From NCBI GenBank assembly GCA_903907925.1, contig CAIVQB010000001.1, positions 1-64,000 on the forward strand: a stretch of DNA of 64,000 bases, given 5' to 3'. Numbering within the stretch: the stretch's first letter is position 1; each line of letters opens with the position of its first letter. The notes under the pieces are model-generated. The model was not told where the DNA came from. It saw nothing but the letters and a program-made list of their open reading frames with translations, and ran no database searches. The translations under genes were made by a program, and so were the position numbers. Source of the DNA: an uncultured Verrucomicrobiota bacterium. GTDB lineage: Bacteria > Verrucomicrobiota > Verrucomicrobiia > Limisphaerales > UBA9464. This document shows positions 23,932 through 32,582 of this stretch, piece by piece.

Positions 23932-26574
23932 TCAGTTTGTCGCGAGCACCCGGAGTTCATGAATGCTCCAGAACAGGCCGTTCACAGCACCGGTCTGGGT
24001 GATGCGGATGAATCGGGCTTTCGCTGGTGGAAAGGTGATGTCGGTGATGGCTCCGGTTCCTTTGCCTTCGGCGACCGGCTGGCTCCAGCGGCTGCCGTCG
24101 GTGCTCAACTCCACCTTGTATCCGCGCGGATAATCCTGGGGCGATTGGAGCGTATCGAGTCGCAGTCCGCCGACGTTGGCCTCGGCGGGCAATTCGATGG
24201 CGAACCATTGTCCCGGGGTCTGGCTCGCACCGGTGTCCCAGCGGGTGTCGCTCTTGCCGTCGGCGGCGGCGGAGCATTGGTTGGTCGAGGCGCTGGCGGT
24301 GAGTTTCCAGGTGGCGGAATTGGTCAGTGCGCGGGGCAGGGTGGATCGCAATTCCTGTTCGGTCCAGGGATCGGTCCGGGCAGCGTACGCGGCGCGCAAC
24401 CGTTGAACCGCCTCGGGTTGGACGAACCCGCCGCGATTCCCGAAGTTGTTGCGGACATAGCTGGCAGCTGCGGCGATCCAGTCGTCGGGATTGCTGGCCA
24501 TCGAGACCATCTGGGCTTCGTACGGCTTGCCGTTCACCGGTCCGGCGAGGCCGTTGAGCAGGACCATGACCGGTCCGTCAGGATGGCCGTTGACCGTCTT
24601 CGAGCCCGAGAGCGGTGGTCCCAGCGTAGATCCGGGGACGGCGCCCTGCTGGGCCATGCCCTTGCCATCGATGCCGTGACAGGCGAAACACAATTCGCGA
24701 TAGATGGCTTCGCCCTTCTTGAGAATATCCACTTCCGCTGCGGTGAAGACATTGCTGCGGGGCTTGGGTGCGGTGACCAATCCGCCGCCAATCTGTTTGA
24801 CACCTTCGCTGGTGCTGGCGGCGATCACCCCATCCGCCCAGACCGGCCAGGCGGGGAGATTCAATCGCTTCACCGTGCCGATCGCCTGGATCACCACGTT
24901 GGGATCACGGTCTTTGGCCATCGCCATCACGTCGTTGGTCAGCGAGGCGTCTCCAATCTTGATCAACGATTCACTCACCCGGATGGCATTTTCACGAACC
25001 CGCGGATGCTCGTCTCGAAACGCGGACCGCACCAACGAGGCGTCGAGGCTGCCGAGACCTTCCAGGGTCCAGAGGGCATGAGCGCGGGCCAGCGGATTGC
25101 TGCTGGTGCGAACCAGCCGGGTCAGCGCTGGAACCACACTCTTGTCCTGACGCACCACGAGCAGGCGTTGGGCACTGTCCCGCCACCAGCCATTGGGATG
25201 CTCAAGATGGGCGACCAATTGAGCACTGGTTTCTTCCAGCATCCGAGGTTGGGGGCCGGGCTTGAAATCCCGATGAGTGAGGCGCCAGATGCGGCCGTGG
25301 CCGGTGTTCTTGTCGAGTCCCCAGCGTTGAATCTGGGGACGCAGGAAGGAATCGGACCGCGTCCAATTGCCTTCCTGAATGATGCCCCGGTAGACGTCGA
25401 CAATGTAGAGACAGCCGTCGGGGGCGGTGATCATGTTGACCGGACGGAAATTGGCGTCCGTGCTCCGGATGAACTCGGACTGCGGGTACGGATTCCGCAG
25501 CGTGGTGATGCCGTCCTTCACCTCCACGATCCCACGGCGGATCAGGCGTCCGACCGGTTCCGGCAGAAACACGTTCCCGCGGAGTTCGACGGGGAGACGG
25601 TCGCCCCGAAAGATCTGCTGACCGCAGGTGGCGGTGAAATGATTCAGGGTTCCATCCGGACGCAGCCGACCGGTGCCGCCCTGGACATCGCCGAGACCGA
25701 TGGCGGGCCAGACGGCGTTCCAATCTTCCGACCATTGCGAAGGGACGTTGATCGCGCCGTAGGCAATGTGGGTCTGAAAATTCCAGACACCGATTTCACC
25801 GCCCGCATTGCTGAACCAGAGCTTTCCCCAATCGTCTTGGGCGAGCCCCCACTGCCCGCCGTTCGGAGCGGTGGGTTCGTTCAACGCCATGCCATTCGGC
25901 GTCCAGCGAAGGCGATAGGCGTTGTAGGTGGTGTAGATCCAATTATCCATCGCCCACACCAATCCACTTGGCTGATGTTCCATGTTCCCGCCGCGCGGGC
26001 CGCCCTTGTAAAAGAGACGGTTGGTGTCGGCGGTTCCGTCACCGTTCTGATCACGCCAGGCCACGATGTCGCTGGTGTCGGTCAGGCCGATGAGGACCTC
26101 ATCCTGCAGTGGCAACACCATGCGGGGGAGCAGCAGATTGTCGGCGAACACGACGTGTTGATCGAAGATGCCGTCGCGTTTGCTGGATTCGTGGCGCGAC
26201 ACCCGGGACTTGGGCTGAAGTTCACCGGTGCCCTCGATGTCCTGCATGTAGGTGCGCATTTCCACCACGTACATGCGGCCATTGCCATCGAAAGCGATGG
26301 CCATGGGTTCCTTGATGTCCGGCTCGCTGAGAACGAGTTCCAGTCGATAGCCGTCCGGGAGCTGAATCATCTTCAATTCGTCGGCCGGAGACAGGGCCTC
26401 CAAATGCCGCTCCACGGCGGCCGGTTTGCCAGCGGGGAGTGGTTCAAACGGCGCGGAGAACACCGTGACGCGCGGCGCGATCAACATCGCAACCGCCAGC
26501 ATCAAGGATTCGGAGTGGCGCGCCAGGCGGTTGGGAATGCCGCAGCCGGGCTGAAAGGATTTCGGGAACTGCAT
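23932..26574 (-). CDS. PVC-type heme-binding CxxCH protein with HEAT and discoidin-like domains
   Basis: 880 residues, exported (hydrophobic LMLAVAMLIAPRVTVFS near 25-41). The N-terminal membrane-bound-dehydrogenase propeller (about 60-440) shows LPDGYRLELVLSEPDIKEPMAIAFD, GNGRMYVVEMRTYMQD and GCLYIVDVYRG. HEAT-like repeats span about 450-590. A heme c domain carries C629FACH. The last ~130 residues look like an F5/8 type C (discoidin) carbohydrate-binding domain (TRWDTGASQTPGQWFAIELP). Inferred role: periplasmic oxidation of a carbohydrate or alcohol coupled to heme c, with substrate binding by the discoidin domain. It heads a likely unit with the DUF1501 gene. Confidence 0.9.
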   Translation of the reverse strand: MQFPKSFQPGCGIPNRLARHSESLMLAVAMLIAPRVTVFSAPFEPLPAGKPAAVERHLEALSPADELKMIQLPDGYRLELVLSEPDIKEPMAIAFDGNGRMYVVEMRTYMQDIEGTGELQPKSRVSRHESSKRDGIFDQHVVFADNLLLPRMVLPLQDEVLIGLTDTSDIVAWRDQNGDGTADTNRLFYKGGPRGGNMEHQPSGLVWAMDNWIYTTYNAYRLRWTPNGMALNEPTAPNGGQWGLAQDDWGKLWFSNAGGEIGVWNFQTHIAYGAINVPSQWSEDWNAVWPAIGLGDVQGGTGRLRPDGTLNHFTATCGQQIFRGDRLPVELRGNVFLPEPVGRLIRRGIVEVKDGITTLRNPYPQSEFIRSTDANFRPVNMITAPDGCLYIVDVYRGIIQEGNWTRSDSFLRPQIQRWGLDKNTGHGRIWRLTHRDFKPGPQPRMLEETSAQLVAHLEHPNGWWRDSAQRLLVVRQDKSVVPALTRLVRTSSNPLARAHALWTLEGLGSLDASLVRSAFRDEHPRVRENAIRVSESLIKIGDASLTNDVMAMAKDRDPNVVIQAIGTVKRLNLPAWPVWADGVIAASTSEGVKQIGGGLVTAPKPRSNVFTAAEVDILKKGEAIYRELCFACHGIDGKGMAQQGAVPGSTLGPPLSGSKTVNGHPDGPVMVLLNGLAGPVNGKPYEAQMVSMASNPDDWIAAAASYVRNNFGNRGGFVQPEAVQRLRAAYAARTDPWTEQELRSTLPRALTNSATWKLTASASTNQCSAAADGKSDTRWDTGASQTPGQWFAIELPAEANVGGLRLDTLQSPQDYPRGYKVELSTDGSRWSQPVAEGKGTGAITDITFPPAKARFIRITQTGAVNGLFWSIHELRVLATN

Positions 26575-26960
26575 TCAAGAAAGGGATCAAACCCTGCGCC
26601 CGCTTGTAAAGACCGCAGGACGTTAAGGACTGTCCGCTGACATCAGACGTGCCCGTAGAAAGAACAACCTTGGGCCGAAAACGCACCCAATCGACTTCCC
26701 TCGCCCTGCGGAGCGGGGAGAGGGCCAGGGTGAGGGGTGCCGAGCGGTGCCGGACCGGCGTGTGGTGACATCACGTTCGGTTGTTTGAGTCAGGCTGCGA
26801 AGACACGGTCACGCCACCTGCCCGGCCCTCACCTCTGTCGGCAACGGAGGGGAGGGAGATCGGCGGGCGAGAGTGGCAGGGCGTCGCGGCTGATCTGGCG
26901 GGGTTGGAACTGCAAGGATGCCTGGTCCGAGGTTTCACGAATCCAGAATCCGAATCCCAC
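26575..26960. other. non-coding gap with GGGAGAGGGCCAGGGTGAGG-type sequence
   Basis: No credible gene is seen between the divergent PVC protein and PadR genes. The segment 26697-26740 has the low-complexity pattern GGGGAGAGGGCCAGGGTGAG. A partly complementary block (GGCCCTCACC...GGAGGGGAGGG) follows at 26823-26860, so the region can fold on itself. It also holds the unidentified promoter of the PVC protein gene. Confidence 0.5.
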
Positions 26961-26986
26961 TTGACTATATCCGTAGTGGATATAAC
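26961..26986 (+). promoter_or_regulatory. PadR module 2 operator/promoter region
   Basis: A perfect palindrome, TATATCC - GTAGT - GGATATA (26966-26984), lies 25 bases upstream of the padR ATG at 27010. TTGACT (26961-26966) abuts its left arm and TATAAC (26981-26986) its right arm; their 14-nt spacing is short, so the exact promoter is unsure. The dyad is a good candidate for PadR autoregulation. Confidence 0.6.
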
Positions 26987-27009
26987 TGTGACGGACGTAA
27001 TTCGATTCC

Positions 27010-27408
27010 ATGGGTATTTCGAGACAGACGGCAGGAGGTGGGGGCGGTTCGGCGGATTCGGGTCCGTTGACCCCCGCTGTGTTTCATATTCTGGTCGCGC
27101 TCGCCGAGGGGGAGCGTCACGGATATGCCATCATGCAGGATGTACTGGAGACCACCGAGGGACGGATCCGCATGGGACCGGGGACGCTTTACGGCACTTT
27201 GAAACGCTTGCTGGAAGCCGGCCTGATTGCCGAGGCCGGGGAACGGCCGGATCCCGAACCGGGTGAGGAACGTCGCCGCTATTATCGACTGACCGCGCAA
27301 GGCAGCCGGGCGGCAACAGCGGAGACCCATCGCCTGAACCAGATCGTCCGCGCTGCGTCGCGTCGTGGATTGGGCCGGCCGCCATTGGGATCGCCGGGCC
27401 CCGCCTGA
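27010..27408 (+). CDS. PadR family transcriptional regulator (module 2)
   Basis: 132 residues. A Gly/Ser-rich N-terminus is followed by a PadR winged helix: LTPAVFHILVALAEGERHGYAIMQDV, then IRMGPGTLYGTLKRLLEAGLI, and the wing PGEERRRYYRLTAQGSRAATAE. It binds DNA as a dimer and usually represses adjacent membrane-protein genes. Its stop is 8 bases before the start of the Wzz-like chimera, so the two are almost certainly cotranscribed. Its own operator-like palindrome lies upstream. Signal unknown. Confidence 0.92.
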   Translation: MGISRQTAGGGGGSADSGPLTPAVFHILVALAEGERHGYAIMQDVLETTEGRIRMGPGTLYGTLKRLLEAGLIAEAGERPDPEPGEERRRYYRLTAQGSRAATAETHRLNQIVRAASRRGLGRPPLGSPGPA

Positions 27409-27416
27409 TCGTTGCC

Positions 27417-28892
27417 ATGACACCGCGCGACACCCTCCAAAGGATCCAACGCCACGCGGGCGTTTACCGCCGTTTGACGCGCCTGTTCCCGGCCGGGTTC
27501 CGCAGCGAGTACGAGGAACCGATGGTCCAGTTGTTCCGCGATCATTGCCGCGAGGCGATGGAATCCGATCGAACCACCGACTGGCTGGCGCTGTGGAGCC
27601 GGACCCTGGCCGATGCTGGAGTCTCGCTCATCCGCGAACACGCCTCCGCCCTGCGTCGCCGTTTTCAAAACTGGGGCCGGAAAGTCCCTTCTGCCGCTGC
27701 TCTTATGACTGCCTCCAAGACTTCTCGTCGCTTTCCGTGGTGCTGCATTCCCCTATTGGCGGTGGTGGGCGGGGTCGTGGCCGGAGGGATCAGCGCAACG
27801 ATGCCCAATCGTTACCGGGCCACCTCGACATTGGTCAGCGTTCCCAGGCTTGCAGCGTTGCCGCCGGCAAATCAGGTGAGTCCGATGTCGGCCGATAGCA
27901 TCCTGGCTTCGATGACTCAGGAGGCGGTCATTCAGCGGACGCTGGGCAAACTGCAGGAAGGTCACGGCAATACCAACAAGTTGATCCGCCCGGCGCTTTC
28001 CGCACGTTCCGGTTTCGGCGGAACGTTTGTCATGGAGGTCACCAGTACCGAGTTCGACTATTCGCGGAGATTCGCGGCCAAGTGGGCGAATGAATTCGTT
28101 GATTTCACCCGGGAGGTACGAAGAAACCAGATAGGGAACAGTGAGGCGCAGACAACCTCCCTGATTCTGACATTTCAACGAAAATGGGAGTCGGCGCAAC
28201 AGGCGTTGGATGATTTTCAGAAAAAGAACAGCACGATCGTGGCGACCGATTCCGAAAGTGTTCAGGAAACATTGAAGGCGCACCGTGCGACGCTGGCTGG
28301 GTTAAGACAGGAACGGATGCGGCTGGAAACCGCGCCGCGCTTGACGCTTGGGACCGTGAGTTCCGGGAATCCCGCATTTGATCTCAAATTTGAAATCCGG
28401 AAACTCGAGAACCGGCTGGCGGGGCATCCCGAGGATGCTGGGTTGAAATCCGAACTCGCCCTCAAGAAAGCGGACCTTGAATCCTATTCCGAACTCGTGA
28501 AGGAGGATCTTCAGGCACGAATCGCGGAAACGGAACGGTTGGAAAAGCTCGTGGAAATGCAGATGCGTGAAGAGCAACAGGCGGTCTTCGAGACGGCGGC
28601 ACTTGTCGTTGAAGAACGCCGCCTCCGGGAGGAAATGGACCGGTATAAACAGCAGTTGGATGCCCTGAACAACCAACTGGTTCAAATGGGGCGATTTACC
28701 GTCGACGAAGACCCGTTCCAGATTGTCGCGGTCGGCACCGGTTCACCCATCCCCATCGGTCCCAATCGCCCACTGAACGTCGCGGTGGGCATCGGCTGCG
28801 GTGGACTCGCGGGCATGATCGTCATGATTCTGTTGGTGGGTGCACGCCGGCTTCGTTCCACGCCCACCGCGCCGGGACTGGCACCCGGTTGA
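27417..28892 (+). CDS. chimeric membrane protein: PadR-linked N-terminal segment plus Wzz/GNVR-like region
   Basis: 491 residues in two parts. Residues 1-90 (RLTRLFPAGFRSEYEEPMVQLF, then TLADAGVSLIREHASALRRRF) match the cytoplasmic N-terminal segment of membrane proteins and permeases encoded beside PadR genes. Residues 106-491 have the layout of polysaccharide co-polymerases: a transmembrane helix (CCIPLLAVVGGVVAGGISA, 109-127), NRYRATSTLVSVPR just outside it, a long coiled coil (about 240-430, e.g. LENRLAGHPEDAGLKSELAL), and a Pro-rich SPIPIGPNRPL before a second helix (VAVGIGCGGLAGMIVMILLV). No C-terminal tyrosine-kinase domain. An internal ATG at 27705 could start the Wzz-like part alone. 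Role inferred: PadR-controlled, chain-length-like membrane scaffold. Confidence 0.8.
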   Translation: MTPRDTLQRIQRHAGVYRRLTRLFPAGFRSEYEEPMVQLFRDHCREAMESDRTTDWLALWSRTLADAGVSLIREHASALRRRFQNWGRKVPSAAALMTASKTSRRFPWCCIPLLAVVGGVVAGGISATMPNRYRATSTLVSVPRLAALPPANQVSPMSADSILASMTQEAVIQRTLGKLQEGHGNTNKLIRPALSARSGFGGTFVMEVTSTEFDYSRRFAAKWANEFVDFTREVRRNQIGNSEAQTTSLILTFQRKWESAQQALDDFQKKNSTIVATDSESVQETLKAHRATLAGLRQERMRLETAPRLTLGTVSSGNPAFDLKFEIRKLENRLAGHPEDAGLKSELALKKADLESYSELVKEDLQARIAETERLEKLVEMQMREEQQAVFETAALVVEERRLREEMDRYKQQLDALNNQLVQMGRFTVDEDPFQIVAVGTGSPIPIGPNRPLNVAVGIGCGGLAGMIVMILLVGARRLRSTPTAPGLAPG

Positions 28893-28911
28893 ACGGCACC
28901 GTGCCCCCCCT

Positions 28912-29002
28912 GGGAGCGCCGTCATCTTGACGGCCCGGTGGTTTTCGCCGGCTTTGTAGCGGGGCTTGGATTCCTCCTTGCCGGCAGGATGACGGCGCTC
29001 CC
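28912..29002. repeat. REPIN-like element with perfect 15-bp inverted ends
   Basis: GGGAGCGCCGTCATC at 28912-28926 is exactly mirrored at 28988-29002. Each end also folds by itself (GCCGTCA-TCT-TGACGGC at the left; an imperfect version at the right). The ~60-bp centre contains a further hairpin (CCGGTGG...CGCCGG). Two REP-like palindromes in inverted order are the structure of REPINs or tiny MITEs. No target-site duplication is obvious. Confidence 0.75.
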
Positions 29003-29037
29003 GGTGGATTCCCCCCAATGTGTCCGTAGTGCACAAC

Positions 29038-29134
29038 TTGACCGGATGGCCGATAGATACGGTAGCGTAGCGAACCGGCTGTTTTCAGGGCGCTGAGAGT
29101 CTCACTTCGTCCGCAACAACCGGATCGAAGGAGG
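29038..29134 (+). promoter_or_regulatory. promoter and strong Shine-Dalgarno of the Ig-fold gene
   Basis: TTGACC (29038-29043) and TAGCGT (29063-29068) are 19 nt apart, a weak spacing. A full AGGAGG (29129-29134) lies 4 nt before the ATG at 29139. This is the clearest Shine-Dalgarno in the window and contrasts with the many starts lacking one. Confidence 0.5.
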
Positions 29135-29138
29135 TTCC

Positions 29139-30290
29139 ATGAAGCGTTGTTTCAGCCGTGGAGTTGGATGCGGTGTTGGGTTCCGCTCGTCGTTGTTCCC
29201 CGGTGTTATGCTGTGGATCTACGTGTGGCTGAGTTTCGGGTCCGTCTCAGCCGCAGTGCTGGCGCAGTGGGATTTCAACGCAACCACCGATACCAATCAT
29301 CCCGCCACATCCTCGGGTGAAGGAATAGCGACCGTTCTCGGCGGTCTGAACGTACAGTTCGCTTCCGGCACGGGATCGAGTGATCCGGCAGTGACCGATG
29401 ACTTCGCGTTGGCCTTGTCGCGGTTTCCCGCGCAGGGAATGGCTGCACGCAGTGCCGGTGTCCAATTGGCCGTCAGCACGGCGGGCTACAATTCGATCGG
29501 CCTGAAATTCGATATTCGGGCATCAGCGACTGCCAGTCGAAAAGGGGTCGTCCTCGTTTCCGGCGACGGGATTACCTTCTCCGAGGCCGTGAGTTTTTTC
29601 ATCGCCGCGGATGGCTCCTTCACCAACGGGATAACCATTCCACTCACAGCATTTGCCGGAGCTTCGAACAATCCACGATTCACCCTCCGCATCGTTTCAG
29701 ATTTCTCCACCGGAACCAATTATATCGCGGTCAAATCCGGATCGAACTACGGAACGACCGGCACCTGGCGACTCGACCGGGTGACCGTCACCGGCGAGCC
29801 CACGACGCCCGCTCAGGAAGCCCCGCGAATCACACACCAACCGGAATCCCAATCCGTCGCCGCGGGTGCGGCGGTGCAATTTCAAGTGACGGCGAGCGGC
29901 ACGGAGCCCTTGCAGTACCAATGGCTCTATCAGGATGCCGAACTCGACGGCGAGACGGCATCGAGTCTCGTTCTTCCGGAGGTCACACCCGATCGGGCCG
30001 GTGTGTATCGGGTGAAGATTTCGAATGCCGCGGGCTTCGTCGTCAGCGAGCCCGCGGTTCTCGCGATCGACGTTGCGGACGTGCCGATTGTTGCCCGGGT
30101 GGAGGTGACGTCCGCCGGGAGGATTCGCGTTCATTGGAATGCGGTTCCGGGTGTTTGGTACCGGGTCGAACGATCGTCCACGGCATCTGGTCCCTTCACC
30201 GAGGTGATGTCCTCCGCGGAGATCGACGCGTTCGAGGAGGATTTTGGACCAGAGGAATCGACAGCGTTCTACCGGGTTCGAACACCATGA
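29139..30290 (+). CDS. secreted Ig-like domain protein
   Basis: 383 residues. The signal segment is [20 protein letters not shown] (about residues 23-42). The N-terminal beta-sandwich (about 43-225) begins [18 protein letters not shown] and ends [12 protein letters not shown], a pattern seen in verrucomicrobial lamin-tail/choice-of-anchor-like surface proteins. An immunoglobulin-like domain follows (about 230-310: [50 protein letters not shown]). The last 65 residues are fibronectin-III-like ([17 protein letters not shown]). Likely exported surface protein. Its stop overlaps the start of the pseudopilin gene (ATGA), so the two are translationally coupled. Confidence 0.85.
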   Translation: MKRCFSRGVGCGVGFRSSLFPGVMLWIYVWLSFGSVSAAVLAQWDFNATTDTNHPATSSGEGIATVLGGLNVQFASGTGSSDPAVTDDFALALSRFPAQGMAARSAGVQLAVSTAGYNSIGLKFDIRASATASRKGVVLVSGDGITFSEAVSFFIAADGSFTNGITIPLTAFAGASNNPRFTLRIVSDFSTGTNYIAVKSGSNYGTTGTWRLDRVTVTGEPTTPAQEAPRITHQPESQSVAAGAAVQFQVTASGTEPLQYQWLYQDAELDGETASSLVLPEVTPDRAGVYRVKISNAAGFVVSEPAVLAIDVADVPIVARVEVTSAGRIRVHWNAVPGVWYRVERSSTASGPFTEVMSSAEIDAFEEDFGPEESTAFYRVRTP

Positions 30291-30976
30291 TAGGCACCGC
30301 GAAAACCCTCCGAGCGGCGGGCTTCACGCTCGTTGAGTTGCTGGTGGTGATGGCGATCATCGCGGTGCTCGGCGGATTGTTGCTGCCGGCATTCACGCGG
30401 GCGCTGGCGCAGGGGCGTGGTGCGTCGTGCATTTCCAATCTCCGCCAATGGGGAATCGCCACCCACGAATACGCGGCGGACAACGCCGACTTCCTTCCAC
30501 CCGACGGCGCACCGAACGGAGCCTCCACCGAGGCGGGTTGGTATGTCGACCTGGCGCGGACGTTGGCGGCGGTTCCGTATCATGAGGTCCCGTGGCGGAC
30601 CAATCCCGCAGTGACCTTGCCGCGTTCAGTGTGGCTGTGCCCGGCCAATCGTCGTCGCAGCAATGGAATCAATCTCTTCCACTATTGCCTGAATGAAAAC
30701 GTGAACGGGCAGGGGACCGGGCGTCAGATCCGCTTGGGCAACGTTCCCGATCCAGCGCTCACGGTCTGGATGTTCGACAATGGGCGACTCGCGGCGGTGG
30801 CTTCGTTGAACAATCCGCACACCAACCTGCATTCGGGTGGGTGCCATTTCCTCTTCCTCGACGGGCATGTCACCCGATGGCCTGCGCGCGTCTTTTGGGA
30901 TTTCAAACTCGATCGGGGACGACCGGATGTTCCCGGGCTGATGTGGAATCCGTTCCCGGACGGTCCGTCGTCCTGA
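30287..30976 (+). CDS. type II secretion/pilin-like pseudopilin (prepilin N-terminal domain)
   Basis: 229 residues. The prepilin peptidase site is G-F in [19 protein letters not shown] (residues 11-29), which is both the cleavage/methylation motif and the hydrophobic helix. The globular part contains [25 protein letters not shown] and ends with [18 protein letters not shown], the H-x(n)-DG motif of the DUF1559-like family abundant in Planctomycetes and Verrucomicrobia. The ATG overlaps the stop of the Ig-fold gene. Such proteins probably assemble on or pass through a type IV pilus-like machine; the specific role is unknown. Confidence 0.92.
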   Translation: MIGTAKTLRAAGFTLVELLVVMAIIAVLGGLLLPAFTRALAQGRGASCISNLRQWGIATHEYAADNADFLPPDGAPNGASTEAGWYVDLARTLAAVPYHEVPWRTNPAVTLPRSVWLCPANRRRSNGINLFHYCLNENVNGQGTGRQIRLGNVPDPALTVWMFDNGRLAAVASLNNPHTNLHSGGCHFLFLDGHVTRWPARVFWDFKLDRGRPDVPGLMWNPFPDGPSS

Positions 30977-31070
30977 ACCCGCCGCGCTCGAGGTGCGGGT
31001 TGCAAATCTCATGGACGCACCGCGTTGCCTGTGCTTCGTTCCGTCAACAACCGGTCCCCCCCTGCCTCCC

Positions 31071-32300
31071 ATGTTCCTTGTCGCCTCCATCCTCGTTGGC
31101 CTCGCCGGCGGGTTCATTCTTTTGGCGCTCACCGCCTTCCTGTTCTGGCGCATCAGCAAGGCGGGAAGCGCGCAGGACGCGATTGACCTGCCGAGCAAGC
31201 TGATCATTACGGCCATTTTGCTGGGAGGTGGGATATGGGCATTCAAGAGCGGGAATCCGTTCATGGCTTTGGTCGCGGTCCTGGTGGCTGCCGTCCCGCT
31301 GTGCGCTCTCTGGGTCCCTTCCGTGATCGCTCTCGTCCTCGGCCCGATTCTCGGTTCGATGACCGGGGGATCGGAATCGGTCGAGCCGCGGCCGTTCTAT
31401 TCCCGGGCCACAGCGTATCGGAAGCGTGGGGATTATCCGGCGGCGGTCGCCGAGGTGGAGGCGCAATTGGTCCGGTTTCCGGGCGATCCGGAAGGCCTGT
31501 TGATGCTGGCGGATATCCACGCCGATGATTTGAAGGACGTGAACACGGCGTCCGCGGTGCTGGCCGAAATGATTTCGCTACCCGGGATGGACACCTCGGC
31601 GGTGGCGCGGGCGATGAGCCGGTTGGCGGATTTGAAGCTCAATCGGATGGGCGATGTTGCCGGTGCCCGCGAGCTGTTCACGCGGATCGTTACCAACTTT
31701 CCCGGAAGCGAAGCTGCATTCACCGCCACCCAGCGCCTGGCGCATCTTCCCGATCCCGACGATATGGCCCGACGCGCCGAAGCGGCACCGCTGAAGATGG
31801 CCCACCATGAGGAGCGATTGGGACTAACTGAGGACTTTGGCGCGGGCCAGCTCCCCGGGGAGGATTTCGAGGCGCAGACCCGCGACTGGGTGGCTCGCAT
31901 GGAGGAATTCCCGGATGACTGGGAAACGCGTGAAAAACTGGCCCGGCTTTATGTCGAACGCTGGGGGCGGATCGATCTGGCGACAGACCTTCTGGAATAC
32001 CTCATCCGCCATCCTGGAATGGCACCGAAGCAGGTGGCGCGATGGTTGAATGAACTGGCCGACCTGCAGCTCAAGTCCACGGACGGTGCCTCAGTGGCGC
32101 GGTTGACCCTGGAGCGGATCATGCAGCTTTTCCCGGGTACACCCTGGGCGCAGCAGGCGGAGTCGAGGATCAGTCTCCTGGGCCTGGATCGCCGTGCGAA
32201 AACCGTTCCTCGCACCGTCAAACTTGGTACCTACGAATCGAACATCGGATTGAAACGCGGTGATCCCACAATTCCCGATCCGTCGCAGCACGCAGTGTGA
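31071..32300 (+). CDS. membrane-anchored tetratricopeptide-repeat protein
   Basis: 409 residues. Three or four hydrophobic segments occupy residues 1-100 (VASILVGLAGGFILLALTAFLF, KLIITAILLGGGIWAF, ALVAVLVAAVPLCALWVPSVIALVLGPILG). From about residue 115 come TPR-type helical pairs: YSRATAYRKRGDYPAAVAEVEAQL, PGDPEGLLMLADIHAD, ARELFTRIVTNFPGSEAAFTA, and a second block after 270 (WETREKLARLYVERWG, ARLTLERIMQLFPGTPWAQQA). This is a scaffold-like cytoplasmic or periplasmic repeat domain. ATG 31071 begins the first membrane helix. No specific function recognised. Confidence 0.85.
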   Translation: MFLVASILVGLAGGFILLALTAFLFWRISKAGSAQDAIDLPSKLIITAILLGGGIWAFKSGNPFMALVAVLVAAVPLCALWVPSVIALVLGPILGSMTGGSESVEPRPFYSRATAYRKRGDYPAAVAEVEAQLVRFPGDPEGLLMLADIHADDLKDVNTASAVLAEMISLPGMDTSAVARAMSRLADLKLNRMGDVAGARELFTRIVTNFPGSEAAFTATQRLAHLPDPDDMARRAEAAPLKMAHHEERLGLTEDFGAGQLPGEDFEAQTRDWVARMEEFPDDWETREKLARLYVERWGRIDLATDLLEYLIRHPGMAPKQVARWLNELADLQLKSTDGASVARLTLERIMQLFPGTPWAQQAESRISLLGLDRRAKTVPRTVKLGTYESNIGLKRGDPTIPDPSQHAV

Positions 32301-32497
32301 TTAGGGGGCGTCCGACCGGAAACCGCAGACGCGCTCTAATGGTTCTCCCGAGTTTTCAGACGGGATGAACCGAATAAACTGGATCCGATCCATTCATCAG
32401 AACCCCGTGCGGGTCCTGCCGATGCGTCGCGTCCTGTCGCCGGCCCCGAACTCGGAAAAACGACACCCACGATACCGATTGTTGCAGCTTCCTGAGG

Positions 32498-32556
32498 GGC
32501 CGATCCCATTCAGTTGATTCTGTCCATTCCGTCTCAATCAGTGAATCCGCGTCCCT
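32498..32556. repeat. dispersed repeat ATTCAGTTxATTCTGTyCAT, copy 1
   Basis: Aligned by eye with 35082-35142, roughly 80% identical. Shared blocks include GCCGATC, ATTCAGTT, ATTCTGT, CAATCAGTGAAT/CAATAGGTGAAT and CGTGTCC/CGCGTCC. It lies in a 282-bp intergenic gap that otherwise shows no gene. Confidence 0.7.
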
Positions 32557-32582
32557 CGTTGGCCTCTTCTGCGTCGTCGCGG

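Noticed and set aside
23959-26640. 893-codon open frame on the plus strand, antisense to the PVC heme protein gene
   Set aside because: The minus-strand frame has clear domains (propeller, CFACH, discoidin-like). The antisense frame has none and is the usual by-product of high GC with G/C-rich third positions. Similar antisense frames at 1237-2565, 11703-13634, 50357-52444 and 56670-58517 were rejected for the same reason.
26781-27266. 161-codon plus-strand frame upstream of and across padR (module 2)
   Set aside because: It overlaps padR in another frame, includes the operator region, and shows no domain.
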